The notes beneath the pieces are model-generated. The model worked only from the letters and a program-made list of their open reading frames with translations. It ran no database searches and was not told the origin of the DNA. From Streptomyces sp. Tu6071 (GTDB taxonomy: Bacteria; Actinomycetota; Actinomycetes; Streptomycetales; Streptomycetaceae): DNA of 64,000 nt. Below are positions 42,308-52,523 of the stretch, piece after piece; the first letter of the stretch is position 1, and every line of letters begins with the position of its first letter. A program made the translations under genes and the position numbers. The stretch covers positions 6,627,445-6,691,444 of the forward strand of contig NZ_CM001165.1 of NCBI RefSeq assembly GCF_000213055.1, given 5' to 3'.

Positions 42308-42379
42308 GGGCGATTAGCTCAGTGGAAGAGCGCTTCGTTCACACCGAAGAGGTCACTGGTTCGAACCCAGTATCGCCCA
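42308..42379 (+). tRNA. tRNA-Val (anticodon CAC), second copy
   Basis: Identical in all 72 bases to the copy at 41526-41597. It is followed directly by a strong terminator. Confidence 0.97.
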
Positions 42380-42386
42380 CCGGGTA

Positions 42387-42425
42387 AGCCGGTCCGTCGA
42401 GTTGACGGACCGGCTGCTTTCTTTT
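42387..42425 (+). terminator. Intrinsic terminator after the second tRNA-Val(CAC)
   Basis: AGCCGGTCCGTC (42387-42398) pairs with GACGGACCGGCT (42404-42415), followed by GCTTTCTTTT. Confidence 0.9.
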
Positions 42426-42434
42426 CCGGGGGTG

Positions 42435-43154
42435 TTACGCCGCGCCCGTCAGCGCGGGGCCGAGCGGCCAGCCCTCCTCCGTCCCCGTGGTGCGCGTCGC
42501 CTGGAGCCCGAACCAGGGCGCGGCCGGTCCGCGTGTGCTCCAGGTGGCCTGGAGCGCGTGGAGTTCGGCCGCGTTGAGACGCCCGAGACGGGCCGCGAAA
42601 CGCCGCCCGAGGGCCCGTACGACGTTCAGCGCGGCCAGCGCGCGCGCCGCCGGGTCGCGCGGATCACCGCCCGGCACCCGGTAGACCGAGCACAGGCTCT
42701 CCAGCTCGCGGCTTCCCTTGCGGAAACGATCCAGCTGTGTGTCGAGCAGCCCCGGGTCCAGGACCCGCAGCGGCTTCGGGCCGAGCCGCTCCGTCAGCGA
42801 GGTCGCCCGGTGACGGCGCAGTTCGCGGTCGAGCAGGGCGAGCGTGGCGGGGGCGTCGAGGACGACGAGGGGGCGGCCCGTGAGCGCGTGCTCGTGCAGC
42901 GAGCGGGCCACCTCGTCCATCACGGGGGCCGGCCAGCGGCCGTTGCGGCGGATGTGGTCCTCGCTCAGCCCGAGTGCCGCCCGCGCGGAGCGCGGCACCG
43001 GGACGCCGGGGCAGACGAGCCAGCGCTCGAACCGGGGCGGGGCGTCCGCGTGGTCCTGCACCACGACCGCCGCCGACAGGACGCGGTCCTTCGCGGTGCG
43101 GGGGCCTGTGGGGGTCGCGGTGTAGGCGGCGAGTGGTCCCTCGTACCAGCTCAT
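42435..43154 (-). CDS. Exonuclease-family homologue lacking catalytic residues
   Basis: A 239-residue protein that aligns by memory with DnaQ-like 3'-5' exonucleases of Streptomyces (SWYEGPLAAY..., DRFRKGSRELESLC, LNAAELHALQ). The DEDDh residues appear lost: the FDxETTG site reads YTATPTG, the N-x-x-FDL site reads DAPATL, and the H-D-A-x-x-D site reads GGDPRDPAA. It is thus probably a non-catalytic, perhaps nucleic-acid-binding, relative. ATG at 43154 with AGGAGAGG upstream. It is divergent from thrS. Confidence 0.75.
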   Translation of the reverse strand: MSWYEGPLAAYTATPTGPRTAKDRVLSAAVVVQDHADAPPRFERWLVCPGVPVPRSARAALGLSEDHIRRNGRWPAPVMDEVARSLHEHALTGRPLVVLDAPATLALLDRELRRHRATSLTERLGPKPLRVLDPGLLDTQLDRFRKGSRELESLCSVYRVPGGDPRDPAARALAALNVVRALGRRFAARLGRLNAAELHALQATWSTRGPAAPWFGLQATRTTGTEEGWPLGPALTGAA

Positions 43155-43461
43155 TCTTGTCAACCTCTCCTGGCGGGTCGGTGGTTGGCGCCCCTGTCGC
43201 CGACGAATGGATACCCGTTCCTCCGGGTGGTCAGTCGGGGGCGGGGCGTTGTGCGGGAGTGGGGTCCTCGCGTGTGCGCGCCCCCTTCCCGAGGCTCGGC
43301 CGCGTGGCCCGCCCCGTACCCCGTTCCTCGATCGCCGGAGGGGCTGGGGGAGGGCAGCGCCGGAAGAAGTGCCGGAGGGGCGGGAACAGGGGGCCCGGTA
43401 GCATGAGAGCCACGCGTGCCGTGTGCCTTGGCACGTGTCCATTTCCAGTCAGGAGAGACCG
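43155..43461. promoter_or_regulatory. thrS leader region
   Basis: This 307-base gap lies between the exonuclease-like gene and thrS. TAGCAT (43399-43404) is a plausible -10 for thrS. CGTGCC (43415-43420) and GGCACG (43430-43435) form a hairpin 26 bases before the start. No T-box signature was found. No gene-like frame is evident. Confidence 0.4.
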
Positions 43462-45438
<1,977 letters not shown>

Positions 45439-45470
45439 GCGAAGCGGCAGGGCGGGGGCCCGCGCGGGGA

Positions 45471-46151
45471 TCACTCCCGCGAGGGCCCTCGCCCGTCCCC
45501 GTTCCCTTCGTCGCGCGGGCCCCTCTCGTCGTCGAAGACCCGCAGGAGGTACGTCGAGAAGGCGCCCGTGACCGCTCCGAGCAGCGCCACCCCGCACGCC
45601 ATCAGCGCGACCGCGACGACACGGCCCCCCGGCGTGACCGGCACCGCGTCCCCGTAGCCGACGGTCGCGAGCGTCGCGCAGGCCCACCACACCGCCGTCC
45701 CGAAGGAGCGGATCGAGGCGCCGGGCGCGCTCCGCTCCACCCAGTACACGGTGAGCGCCGCGGTGAAGCCGATGAGGACGACGGCGAGGCCCGTGTAGAC
45801 GATGACGCGGGCCGGCACCGACAGCGCCGGGCGCCGCCGTCTGCGCCGCACCCCCTCGTAGATGGGGACGAACTGGAGCGGGCGCAGCAGCGGGAGCAGT
45901 GCCACGACCACCGAGAGGGGATGGTGGCGCGGGTACGCGACCCCGAGCCGGGAGTCGCGCCAGCGCACCGCGAGGTCGAGGAGGGCCACCGCCCAGGCGA
46001 GCGCCATCGCCGCGTGGAGGAGGTCCTTGGCCCAGCCGGGCAGGCTGGTGGCCAGCACGCGGACGGAGTAGGCCGCGAGCAGGAGCAGTGCCGCGAAAGT
46101 GAGCGGGCCCTCGCGGTGCGGGGCGTGTCCGGAGACGGGGGAGAGGGGCAC
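45471..46151 (-). CDS. Two-pore-helix potassium channel family protein
   Basis: A 226-residue membrane protein with an N-terminal group of helices (about 13-32, 38-55 and 67-80) followed by an ion-channel unit: helix, pore loop with selectivity filter TLATVGYGDAVPV, and an inner helix. TVGYG is the K+ filter. The C-terminus is charged and short, with no RCK domain. The most likely start is GTG at 46151, since upstream sequence overlaps the HIT gene. It is convergent with thrS. Confidence 0.85.
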   Translation of the reverse strand: MPLSPVSGHAPHREGPLTFAALLLLAAYSVRVLATSLPGWAKDLLHAAMALAWAVALLDLAVRWRDSRLGVAYPRHHPLSVVVALLPLLRPLQFVPIYEGVRRRRRRPALSVPARVIVYTGLAVVLIGFTAALTVYWVERSAPGASIRSFGTAVWWACATLATVGYGDAVPVTPGGRVVAVALMACGVALLGAVTGAFSTYLLRVFDDERGPRDEGNGDGRGPSRE

Positions 46152-46216
46152 GGGGCCAGCTTGGCGCGGGCACTCGGCCGCCGGGGACGGCCGACACGCC
46201 CCGCGAGGGTGACGCC

Positions 46217-46222
46217 ATATGC
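46217..46222 (+). promoter_or_regulatory. -10 element TATGCT before the HIT gene
   Basis: TATGCT lies 8 bases before the ATG at 46231, so that ATG is the probable leaderless start. It overlaps the earlier ATG at 46219. Confidence 0.4.
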
Positions 46223-46230
46223 TGCGTCGT

Positions 46231-46788
46231 ATGACGAGTGACCCGGAGCAGCAGATCGGAGTGGGGACGCCCGACGCGTTCCAGCGGCTGTGGACCCCGC
46301 ACCGGATGGCGTACATCCAGGGCGAGGGGAAGCCGAGCGGCCCGGCGGCGGGCGACGGCTGCCCCTTCTGCGAGATCCCCGGCAAGTCCGACGAGGACGG
46401 GCTCGTCGTCGCGCGCGGCACACACGTCTACACGGTGCTCAACCTCTACCCGTACAACGGCGGGCACGTCATGGCCGTCCCCTACCGGCACGTCGCCGAC
46501 TACACCGCGCTGACCCGCGAGGAGACGGACGAACTCGCCGTCCACACGAAGCAGGCGATGGAGACGCTGCGGGCGGCTTCGGGGGCGCACGGCTTCAACA
46601 TCGGGATGAACCAGGGCACCGTGGCGGGCGCGGGCATCGCCGCGCACCTGCACCAGCACGTCGTGCCGCGCTGGGGCGGGGACACGAACTTCATGCCCGT
46701 CGTGGGCCAGACGAAGGTGCTGCCGCAACTCCTCGGCGAGACCCGGCGGATGCTCGCGGAGGCGTGGCCGGGCAAGAACAGGCCGTAG
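46231..46788 (+). CDS. HIT-family hydrolase (AP4A phosphorylase-like)
   Basis: A 185-residue HIT protein. The histidine triad is HLHQHVVPRW (H139, H141, H143), with the GHVMAVPYRHVADY strand and a CPFC motif near 44-47 that may bind zinc. It belongs to the branch related to diadenosine tetraphosphate phosphorylases. In actinobacteria it sits next to the pgsA-pimA lipid genes. An ATG at 46219 adds four residues and has a GAGGGTG site; the -10 element at 46217 favours 46231. A giant palindrome follows. Confidence 0.88.
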   Translation: MTSDPEQQIGVGTPDAFQRLWTPHRMAYIQGEGKPSGPAAGDGCPFCEIPGKSDEDGLVVARGTHVYTVLNLYPYNGGHVMAVPYRHVADYTALTREETDELAVHTKQAMETLRAASGAHGFNIGMNQGTVAGAGIAAHLHQHVVPRWGGDTNFMPVVGQTKVLPQLLGETRRMLAEAWPGKNRP

Positions 46789-46800
46789 GCGGCGGGACGG

Positions 46801-46862
46801 GCGAGGGGCCGGGCGGTACGGGTACGGGGCGCGCCCCGTACCCGTACCGCCCGGCCCCTCGC
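46801..46862. terminator. 62-base perfect palindrome between convergent genes
   Basis: The 30 bases at 46801-46830 (starting GCGAGGGGCCGGGCGGTACG) are followed by GC and then by their exact reverse complement at 46833-46862. The arm contains two GGTACGG-type units. A further GGCGGGACGG/CCGTCCCGCC pair flanks it with a 13-base bulge. It lies between the HIT gene and a convergent membrane-protein gene and is the longest hairpin I found. Confidence 0.8.
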
Positions 46863-46906
46863 CGGCCGTCCTCGTCCGTCCCGCCTGCCGCCCTCCGCGT
46901 GGCGGC

Positions 46907-48556
46907 TCAGGCGTCGTACACGTCCGCCTTGCGCGGTGCCGCCTCCTGGACGCCGCCGCTCAGGGCGCCGGAGCGGGCGCCGAACTTCGTCGTGTCCACG
47001 CCGTGCTCGTCGAGCACCCGCAGCGCCGCCTGGTGCACCACGCGCAGCACCGGGGTCGCCGCACGCAGCGCGTCGTCCGCCATGAAGCGGTGCCGCCAGG
47101 GCTGCGCCGCCCAGGCATGCCGCAGGCCGAAGGGCTCGGGCAGCGAGAGCTTGCCGCCGAGGTGTTCCAGCACCGGCGGGTACCACGTGAGCGGGGCGCG
47201 GGCCGCGAGCCGGACGACCTCGTTCGCGTCGACGAGCGGGAGCATGTGGTCCTTCGTCTCCCAGAACCGCACCGCCTTCGGCTTGGTGATCTTCTTCGGC
47301 GAGGGCTTGCCCATGAAGAGCGAGTGCACGGGGCCGAGCGCGTGCCCGGTGACCTCGATGCGCAGCGTCTCGTGGAGCACGGTCACCGTCGTCATCATCG
47401 TGATGACGAGCTGCCCGTCCCAGAGCGTGAACTGCGTCCCGAGGTAGTGCCGGTCACCGGCGTCGAACTGCTGCTCGTTGCAGATCCGCTGGACCTCGTG
47501 GTCGCGGATCTGGAAGTCGTCGACGTGGGTGCCCTCGGGACGCGAGACGGAGTCCGCGTTCTCGCCGATCGGCGTGACGATCCAGTGCCGCACGTCCGGC
47601 TCGGGGAAGCCGCCGGTGTGCAGCGGGCCGCGCGCGAGGAGCTTGAGCTGGTCGTGGATCGCCCGGATCACGTCGTAGCTGCGGAAGGGATGGATCTCGC
47701 TGCCGGGCTCGCGCGGGACCAGCTCCTCGGCGAGCTGCCAGCTGCCCCACCGGGTGCCGAGGCCGAGGATGCCCTTGGGTCCGGCGTAGAAGACCGAGTT
47801 GGAGCGCTGCTCGGCGGAGAGCTTGGCGAGCGACTGGCGCAGCACCTCGGCGGCCTTCTGGTTCGGGTCGCGCGGCACCGCCTCGGGGATCTTCGCACCG
47901 ATGCCGCCGCCCGAGAGCAGCCCCGCCCAGCGCTCCCGCAGATCCCGCGCGGTCGCCTCGCAGGCCCGCTTGGCGAACCACCAGCCGACCGGCGGCGCGA
48001 CGACGCAGGCCCGCAGGTACCAGGCCCAGAAGCCGCCGAAGGGCATCTTGAGGAGGAAGAGCACGCCGAGCACGCCGAGCGCGATGAGCAGCGGGGTCAC
48101 GAGGAGCCCGGCGCGCTTGTTCGTGGAGTCGGCGACGCTGCGGCGCAGCGCGAAGACCCCCAGGTAGAGGAGGAGGCCGGGCAGGAACAGCACCCCGAAC
48201 AGGACCATGATCACGGTGAGTCTGGTGTCCCTGGCCCGCCGGATGCTGTTCGCCGCGAGGCAGTGCTCGACGACGACCTGCGGCTCCATCCCGAAGGACT
48301 GGATGAGCGGCTTGCGCCCGCCGCCGAGCAGCCGGTTCTGCACCGCGTGCGCGAACGCCTCGCCGAGATCGGGCCGCAGCAGCTTGACCCTCGGCGCCGA
48401 GACGCCGCATTTGTGCCACTCGGTGTTGGCCCCGAGTATCGCGTCCACCGGGCCGTCGCGGTACGCGGCGGAGGCGAGCGCGCCCGTCGGGGCGGTCTGG
48501 CCCGCGCCGCCCGCGAGCGGCACCTGCGCCCCCGGACTGAAGTCGAAGCTGCTCAT
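46907..48556 (-). CDS. 549-residue membrane protein of unknown function
   Basis: No recognised domain. The N-terminus (SSFDFSPGAQVPLAGG...) is followed by a soluble part to about 110. Hydrophobic segments then occur at about 114-135, 150-167 and 173-196 (RLTVIMVLFGVLFLPGLLL and LLVTPLLIALGVLGVLFLL). A large cytoplasmic C-terminal domain of about 330 residues includes NSVFYAGPKGILGLGTRWG and GDRHYLGTQFTLWDGQLVITM. The pattern suggests a conserved streptomycete envelope protein. ATG at 48556 with GGGGGCAGG just before. It is convergent with the HIT gene. Confidence 0.75.
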   Translation of the reverse strand: MSSFDFSPGAQVPLAGGAGQTAPTGALASAAYRDGPVDAILGANTEWHKCGVSAPRVKLLRPDLGEAFAHAVQNRLLGGGRKPLIQSFGMEPQVVVEHCLAANSIRRARDTRLTVIMVLFGVLFLPGLLLYLGVFALRRSVADSTNKRAGLLVTPLLIALGVLGVLFLLKMPFGGFWAWYLRACVVAPPVGWWFAKRACEATARDLRERWAGLLSGGGIGAKIPEAVPRDPNQKAAEVLRQSLAKLSAEQRSNSVFYAGPKGILGLGTRWGSWQLAEELVPREPGSEIHPFRSYDVIRAIHDQLKLLARGPLHTGGFPEPDVRHWIVTPIGENADSVSRPEGTHVDDFQIRDHEVQRICNEQQFDAGDRHYLGTQFTLWDGQLVITMMTTVTVLHETLRIEVTGHALGPVHSLFMGKPSPKKITKPKAVRFWETKDHMLPLVDANEVVRLAARAPLTWYPPVLEHLGGKLSLPEPFGLRHAWAAQPWRHRFMADDALRAATPVLRVVHQAALRVLDEHGVDTTKFGARSGALSGGVQEAAPRKADVYDA

Positions 48557-48877
48557 CCTGCCCCCATCACTGCGGCGCCTTGCGGGGCCGTCTCGTCGGG
48601 CCTTCCCGACTCCCGCCGCCCGCACACCTGTTGATCAGTTCATCAGCGTATCCGGCCGTACGGGGGACGTCACCGATTCCGCGAAGCGGGAGGCGGCGCC
48701 GGGGGGCGCACGGGGGCTTGCCAGGTCGCGCCGGTAGGACCGTCGGTTCTTCGTACGGTGGAGGGAGCGCGGCGTGCGGCGGCCGGGTCCGGGCCCACGG
48801 CAGGGGCCGGGCGTGACTACGATGGGGCAGCCGGTGGCCGTGGTGGCCGCAGGGCACCCGAACCCTCTGGAAAGGCC
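48557..48877. other. Divergent intergenic region before pgsA
   Basis: A 321-base gap between the unknown membrane protein and pgsA. An AT-richer patch TTGATCAGTTCATCAG (48631-48646) is the likely divergent promoter area. No convincing -10/-35 pair or gene was identified in the rest, which is GC-rich. Confidence 0.4.
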
Positions 48878-49549
48878 ATGCTGAACAAGTACGCGCGTGC
48901 GTTCTTCACGCGTGTCCTCACGCCGTTCGCCGCGTTCCTGCTCCGGCGGGGGGTGAGCCCGGACACCGTGACCCTCATCGGCACGGCGGGCGTCGTCGCG
49001 GGGGCCCTCGTGTTCTTCCCGCGCGGTGAGTTCTTCTGGGGCACCATCGTCATCACGTTGTTCGTCTTCTCGGACCTCGTGGACGGCAACATGGCCCGTC
49101 AGGCGAAGATCTCCAGCCGCTGGGGCGCGTTCCTCGACTCGACGCTCGACCGCGTCGCCGACGCCGCGATCTTCGGCGGCTTCGCGCTCTGGTACGCGGG
49201 CAAGGGCGACAACGACATGCTCGCCGCCGTCGCCATCTTCTGCCTCGCGAGCGGCCAGGTCGTCTCGTACACGAAGGCGCGCGGCGAGGCGATCGGCCTC
49301 CCCGTCGCCGTCAACGGGCTCGTCGAGCGCGCCGAGCGCCTCGTCATCACCCTCGTCCTCGCCGGTCTCGCGGGCTTCCGCGTCACCTTCGGCGTCCCGC
49401 ACATCGACGTCCTGCTGCCCATCGCGCTGTGGGTCGTCGCCGCCGGTTCCCTCGTCACCATCGTCCAGCGGGTCGTCACCGTGCGCCGCGAGGCGGCCGA
49501 GGCCGACGCCGCGGCCCAGCACCTCCAGGAGAGTGAGGCCACCTCGTGA
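48878..49549 (+). CDS. pgsA: Phosphatidylinositol phosphate synthase (CDP-alcohol phosphatidyltransferase)
   Basis: A 223-residue integral membrane enzyme with the full CDP-alcohol phosphotransferase motif: D66, D69-G70, A73-R74, G83, D87, D91. In actinobacteria this gene next to patA and pimA makes phosphatidylinositol phosphate from CDP-diacylglycerol and inositol phosphate, the precursor of PI and PIMs. ATG with GAAAGG upstream. It overlaps the next gene by GTGA. The symbol follows actinobacterial use; it is not PG-phosphate synthase here. Confidence 0.9.
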   Translation: MLNKYARAFFTRVLTPFAAFLLRRGVSPDTVTLIGTAGVVAGALVFFPRGEFFWGTIVITLFVFSDLVDGNMARQAKISSRWGAFLDSTLDRVADAAIFGGFALWYAGKGDNDMLAAVAIFCLASGQVVSYTKARGEAIGLPVAVNGLVERAERLVITLVLAGLAGFRVTFGVPHIDVLLPIALWVVAAGSLVTIVQRVVTVRREAAEADAAAQHLQESEATS

Positions 49550-50586
49550 GCCGACTGCCGAGCGGACTCGCCCGCCGCCTGCCGGACAAGGACGACGTCG
49601 CCGGCCGGCTCTACGGCCTGGGCTGGGCGACGGTACGCACCCTCCCCGAGCCCGCCGCCGTCGCGCTCGGCCGCTCCGTCGCCGACCAGACCTGGAAGAA
49701 GCACGGCAAGGGCGTGCGCCAACTGGAGGCGAACCTGCGCCGCGTCGTGCCCGGCGCGAGCCCCGAGGAGATCTCCCGGCTCTCGCGCGCCGGGATGCGC
49801 TCGTACCTGCGGTACTGGATGGAGTCCTTCCGGCTGCCCGCCTGGAGCGAGCGCCGCGTCAGGCTCGGCTTCGCGCCCGACGGCCTCGACCACCTCGACG
49901 TGCCCCTCGCCGAGGGACGCGGCGTGATACTGGCCCTCCCGCACCTGGCCAACTGGGACCTCGCGGGAGCCTGGGTCACGACCGAGCTGGGCATCCCGTT
50001 CACCACCGTCGCCGAGCGGCTCAAGCCCGAGTCCCTCTACGACCGCTTCGTCGCCTACCGCGAGGGCCTCGGCATGGAGGTCCTGCCGCACACGGGAGGC
50101 GCGGCCTTCGGGACCCTCGCGCGGCGGCTGCGCTCGGGCGGCATGGTGTGCCTCGTCGCCGACCGCGACCTCTCCGCCTCCGGCGTCCCCGTCGACTTCC
50201 TCGGCGAAGCGACCCGGATGCCCGCCGGGCCCGCGATGCTCGCGCAGCACACCGGGGCCGCGCTCCTGCCCGTCACCCTCTGGTACGACGACTCCCCGGT
50301 CATGCGCGGGCGCGTGCACCCCGAGATCACGCCGCCCGGGGCGGGCTCGCGGGCCGAGAAGACCGCCGTCATGACGCAGGCGCTCGCCGACGTCTTCGCG
50401 ACCGGTGTCGCCGCGCACCCGCAGGACTGGCACATGCTCCAGAAGTTCTGGCTCGCCGACCTCGACCCGGCCAAGGACCCGGCGCGCGGGGGGACGGGGG
50501 CCGACGCGGCCACGCCCGGGGAGCCCCGTACGTCCGAAGCGCCCCGGACCGCGGGCGAGGGGCCGCCCGCCGAGGTGGGCCCGTGA
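49546..50586 (+). CDS. patA: Phosphatidylinositol mannoside acyltransferase
   Basis: A 346-residue LpxL/HtrB-type acyltransferase. The active site HX4D is H133/D138 in LPHLANWD, followed by TTVAERLKPESLYDRF and VCLVADRDLSASGVPVDFLG. Flanked by pgsA and pimA, it most likely acylates the mannose of PIM1 or PIM2 at the inner face of the membrane. GTG start overlaps the pgsA stop (GTGA), and its own stop overlaps the start of pimA. The last 40 residues are Pro/Ala/Glu-rich and probably disordered. Confidence 0.88.
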   Translation: MSRLPSGLARRLPDKDDVAGRLYGLGWATVRTLPEPAAVALGRSVADQTWKKHGKGVRQLEANLRRVVPGASPEEISRLSRAGMRSYLRYWMESFRLPAWSERRVRLGFAPDGLDHLDVPLAEGRGVILALPHLANWDLAGAWVTTELGIPFTTVAERLKPESLYDRFVAYREGLGMEVLPHTGGAAFGTLARRLRSGGMVCLVADRDLSASGVPVDFLGEATRMPAGPAMLAQHTGAALLPVTLWYDDSPVMRGRVHPEITPPGAGSRAEKTAVMTQALADVFATGVAAHPQDWHMLQKFWLADLDPAKDPARGGTGADAATPGEPRTSEAPRTAGEGPPAEVGP

Positions 50587-51743
50587 GGATCGGCATCGTC
50601 TGCCCGTACTCCTGGGACGTGCCCGGCGGCGTCCAGTTCCACATCAGGGATCTCGCCGAGCACCTCATCCGGCTCGGCCACGAGGTGTCCGTGCTCGCGC
50701 CCGCCGACGACGAGACCCCGCTCCCGCCCTACGTCGTCTCGGCGGGCCGCGCCGTGCCCGTCCCGTACAACGGCTCGGTAGCAAGGCTCAACTTCGGCAT
50801 CCTCTCCGCCGCGCGGGTCCGCCGCTGGATCCAGAACGGCCGCTTCGACGTCATCCACATCCACGAGCCCTCCTCGCCCTCGCTCGGGCTGCTGACCTGC
50901 TGGGCCGCGCGCGGCCCCATGGTCGCGACCTTCCACACGTCGAACCCGCGCTCGCGCGCGATGACGGCCGCGTACGGCATCCTGCAGGCCGCGCTGGAGA
51001 AGATCAGCGCGCGCATCGCCGTGAGCGAGTACGCGCGGCGCACCCTCGTGGAACACCTCGGCGGCGACGCGGTCGTCATCCCCAACGGCGTCGACGTCTC
51101 CTTCTTCGCCGACGCCGAGCCGAAGCCCGAGTGGCAGGGCGGCACGATCGGCTTCATAGGGCGCATCGACGAGCCCCGCAAGGGACTCCCGGTCCTCATG
51201 CGCGCCCTGCCCCGCATCCTCGAGGCGCGCCCCGGCACGCGGCTGCTCGTCGCCGGGCGCGGGGACGCCGAGGAAGCCCTCGAACCGCTCCCGCGCGCGT
51301 ACCGCGACCGCGTCGAGTTCCTCGGCATGGTGAGCGACGAGGACAAGGCGCGCTTCCTGAGCAGCGTCGACCTCTACGTGGCGCCCAACACGGGCGGCGA
51401 GAGCTTCGGGATCATCCTCGTCGAGGCGATGTCGGCGGGCGCGCCCGTCCTCGCGAGCGACATCGACGCCTTCGCCCAGGTTCTCGACCAGGGCGCGGCG
51501 GGCGAGCTGTTCGCGAACGAGGACGCCGAAGCGCTCGCCGACGCGGCGGTCCGCCTGCTCGGCGACCCGGAGCGGCGCGCGGAGCTGCGCGCGGCGGCGA
51601 CCGCGCACGTGCGGCGCTTCGACTGGTCCACGGTCGGCGCGGACATCCTCGCCGTCTACGAGACGGTCACGGACGGCGCGGCCTCGGTCGCGCCGGAGGA
51701 ACAGCGCGGCCTGCGGCGGCGGTTCGGGCTGGCGCGGGAGTAG
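50583..51743 (+). CDS. pimA: Phosphatidylinositol alpha-mannosyltransferase PimA
   Basis: A 386-residue GT4-family glycosyltransferase that moves mannose from GDP-mannose to phosphatidylinositol. It starts MRIGIVCPYSWDVPGGVQFH, the PimA-type N-terminus with the GGVQ loop. The C-half has GFIGRIDEPRKGLPVL and the EX7E motif in ESFGIILVEAMSAG. GTG start overlaps the patA stop. The four-base overlaps of pgsA, patA and pimA imply tightly coupled translation. Confidence 0.92.
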   Translation: MRIGIVCPYSWDVPGGVQFHIRDLAEHLIRLGHEVSVLAPADDETPLPPYVVSAGRAVPVPYNGSVARLNFGILSAARVRRWIQNGRFDVIHIHEPSSPSLGLLTCWAARGPMVATFHTSNPRSRAMTAAYGILQAALEKISARIAVSEYARRTLVEHLGGDAVVIPNGVDVSFFADAEPKPEWQGGTIGFIGRIDEPRKGLPVLMRALPRILEARPGTRLLVAGRGDAEEALEPLPRAYRDRVEFLGMVSDEDKARFLSSVDLYVAPNTGGESFGIILVEAMSAGAPVLASDIDAFAQVLDQGAAGELFANEDAEALADAAVRLLGDPERRAELRAAATAHVRRFDWSTVGADILAVYETVTDGAASVAPEEQRGLRRRFGLARE

Positions 51744-51832
51744 CGGGGCCGGGGGAGCGGAGCCCGCGTGCGCGTGCCGTACGGGCCGGAGGCCGCTCCC
51801 CGAACGCGCCCCGGGGCCCGGCCGCCTCCCCT

Positions 51833-51838
51833 TAGGCT
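51833..51838 (+). promoter_or_regulatory. -10 element TAGGCT, leaderless start
   Basis: TAGGCT lies 6 bases before the GTG at 51845, and no ribosome site lies between. Confidence 0.5.
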
Positions 51839-51844
51839 GGTGCG

Positions 51845-52390
51845 GTGATCACAAGTTTCGTGTGGGCCGGCCTCGCGCTGCTGCTCATCGCCGTCTATCT
51901 GAGCTGGACCGCGGGGCGGCTCGACCGGCTGCACGCGCGCATCGACGCGACGCGGGCCGGGCTCGACGCGCAGTTGCTGCGGCGCGTCTCCGTCGCCCAG
52001 GAACTCGCCACCTCCGGGCTGCTCGACCCCGCGGCCTCCCTCGTGCTCTACGAGGCCGCCTTCGCGGCGCGCCAGGCCGAGGAGGAGCAACGGGAGGTCG
52101 CCGAGAGCGAGTTGAGCCAGGCGCTGCGGGCCGTGCTCGGGGACGCGGAGGACATCGCCGCGGTGCGCGAGGCGCCCGGGGGAGAGGCGGCGCTCCAGGA
52201 ACTCGCCGAGGCGGTACGCAGGGTGCCGATGGCGCGGCGCTTCCACAACGACGCGGTACGCGCCGCGCGGTCCCTGCGGCGGCACCGGACCGTGCGGTGG
52301 TTCCGGCTCGCGGGGCACGCGCCGTTCCCGATGGCCTTCGAGATGGACGACGAGCCACCGGGGCCGCTCGCGGAACGCGTCTCGGCGTAG
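51845..52390 (+). CDS. LemA-like membrane-anchored coiled protein
   Basis: A 181-residue protein. An N-terminal helix (about 2-20, [20 protein letters not shown]) anchors it, and residues 25-150 form a mostly helical region similar to LemA-type proteins ([27 protein letters not shown], later [18 protein letters not shown]). The function is unknown. It appears leaderless. It stands between pimA and pdxS, a position often held by a NUDIX or hypothetical gene in relatives. Confidence 0.7.
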   Translation: MITSFVWAGLALLLIAVYLSWTAGRLDRLHARIDATRAGLDAQLLRRVSVAQELATSGLLDPAASLVLYEAAFAARQAEEEQREVAESELSQALRAVLGDAEDIAAVREAPGGEAALQELAEAVRRVPMARRFHNDAVRAARSLRRHRTVRWFRLAGHAPFPMAFEMDDEPPGPLAERVSA

Positions 52391-52484
52391 CGGGACCCGC
52401 GGGCGTCCCGGCCCGTCCGGGGCGTGCGGGGGCCACGACCTCGGGATTGGCTCTTGTCGGCGGACGGTGGCCGGGAGTTTGCTT

Positions 52485-52501
52485 CTGGTGTCTTCCACCA
52501 G
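52485..52501 (+). promoter_or_regulatory. Hairpin in the pdxS leader
   Basis: CTGGTG (52485-52490) pairs with CACCAG (52496-52501), 22 bases before the pdxS start. TTGGCT at about 52447 may be the -35 of its promoter. Confidence 0.35.
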
Positions 52502-52523
52502 CGGTTTTCCTGTGAGGTTCGTC

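Noticed and set aside
43155..43461. T-box leader for thrS
   Set aside because: No T-box sequence, specifier loop or antiterminator pair was found; only a small hairpin is present.
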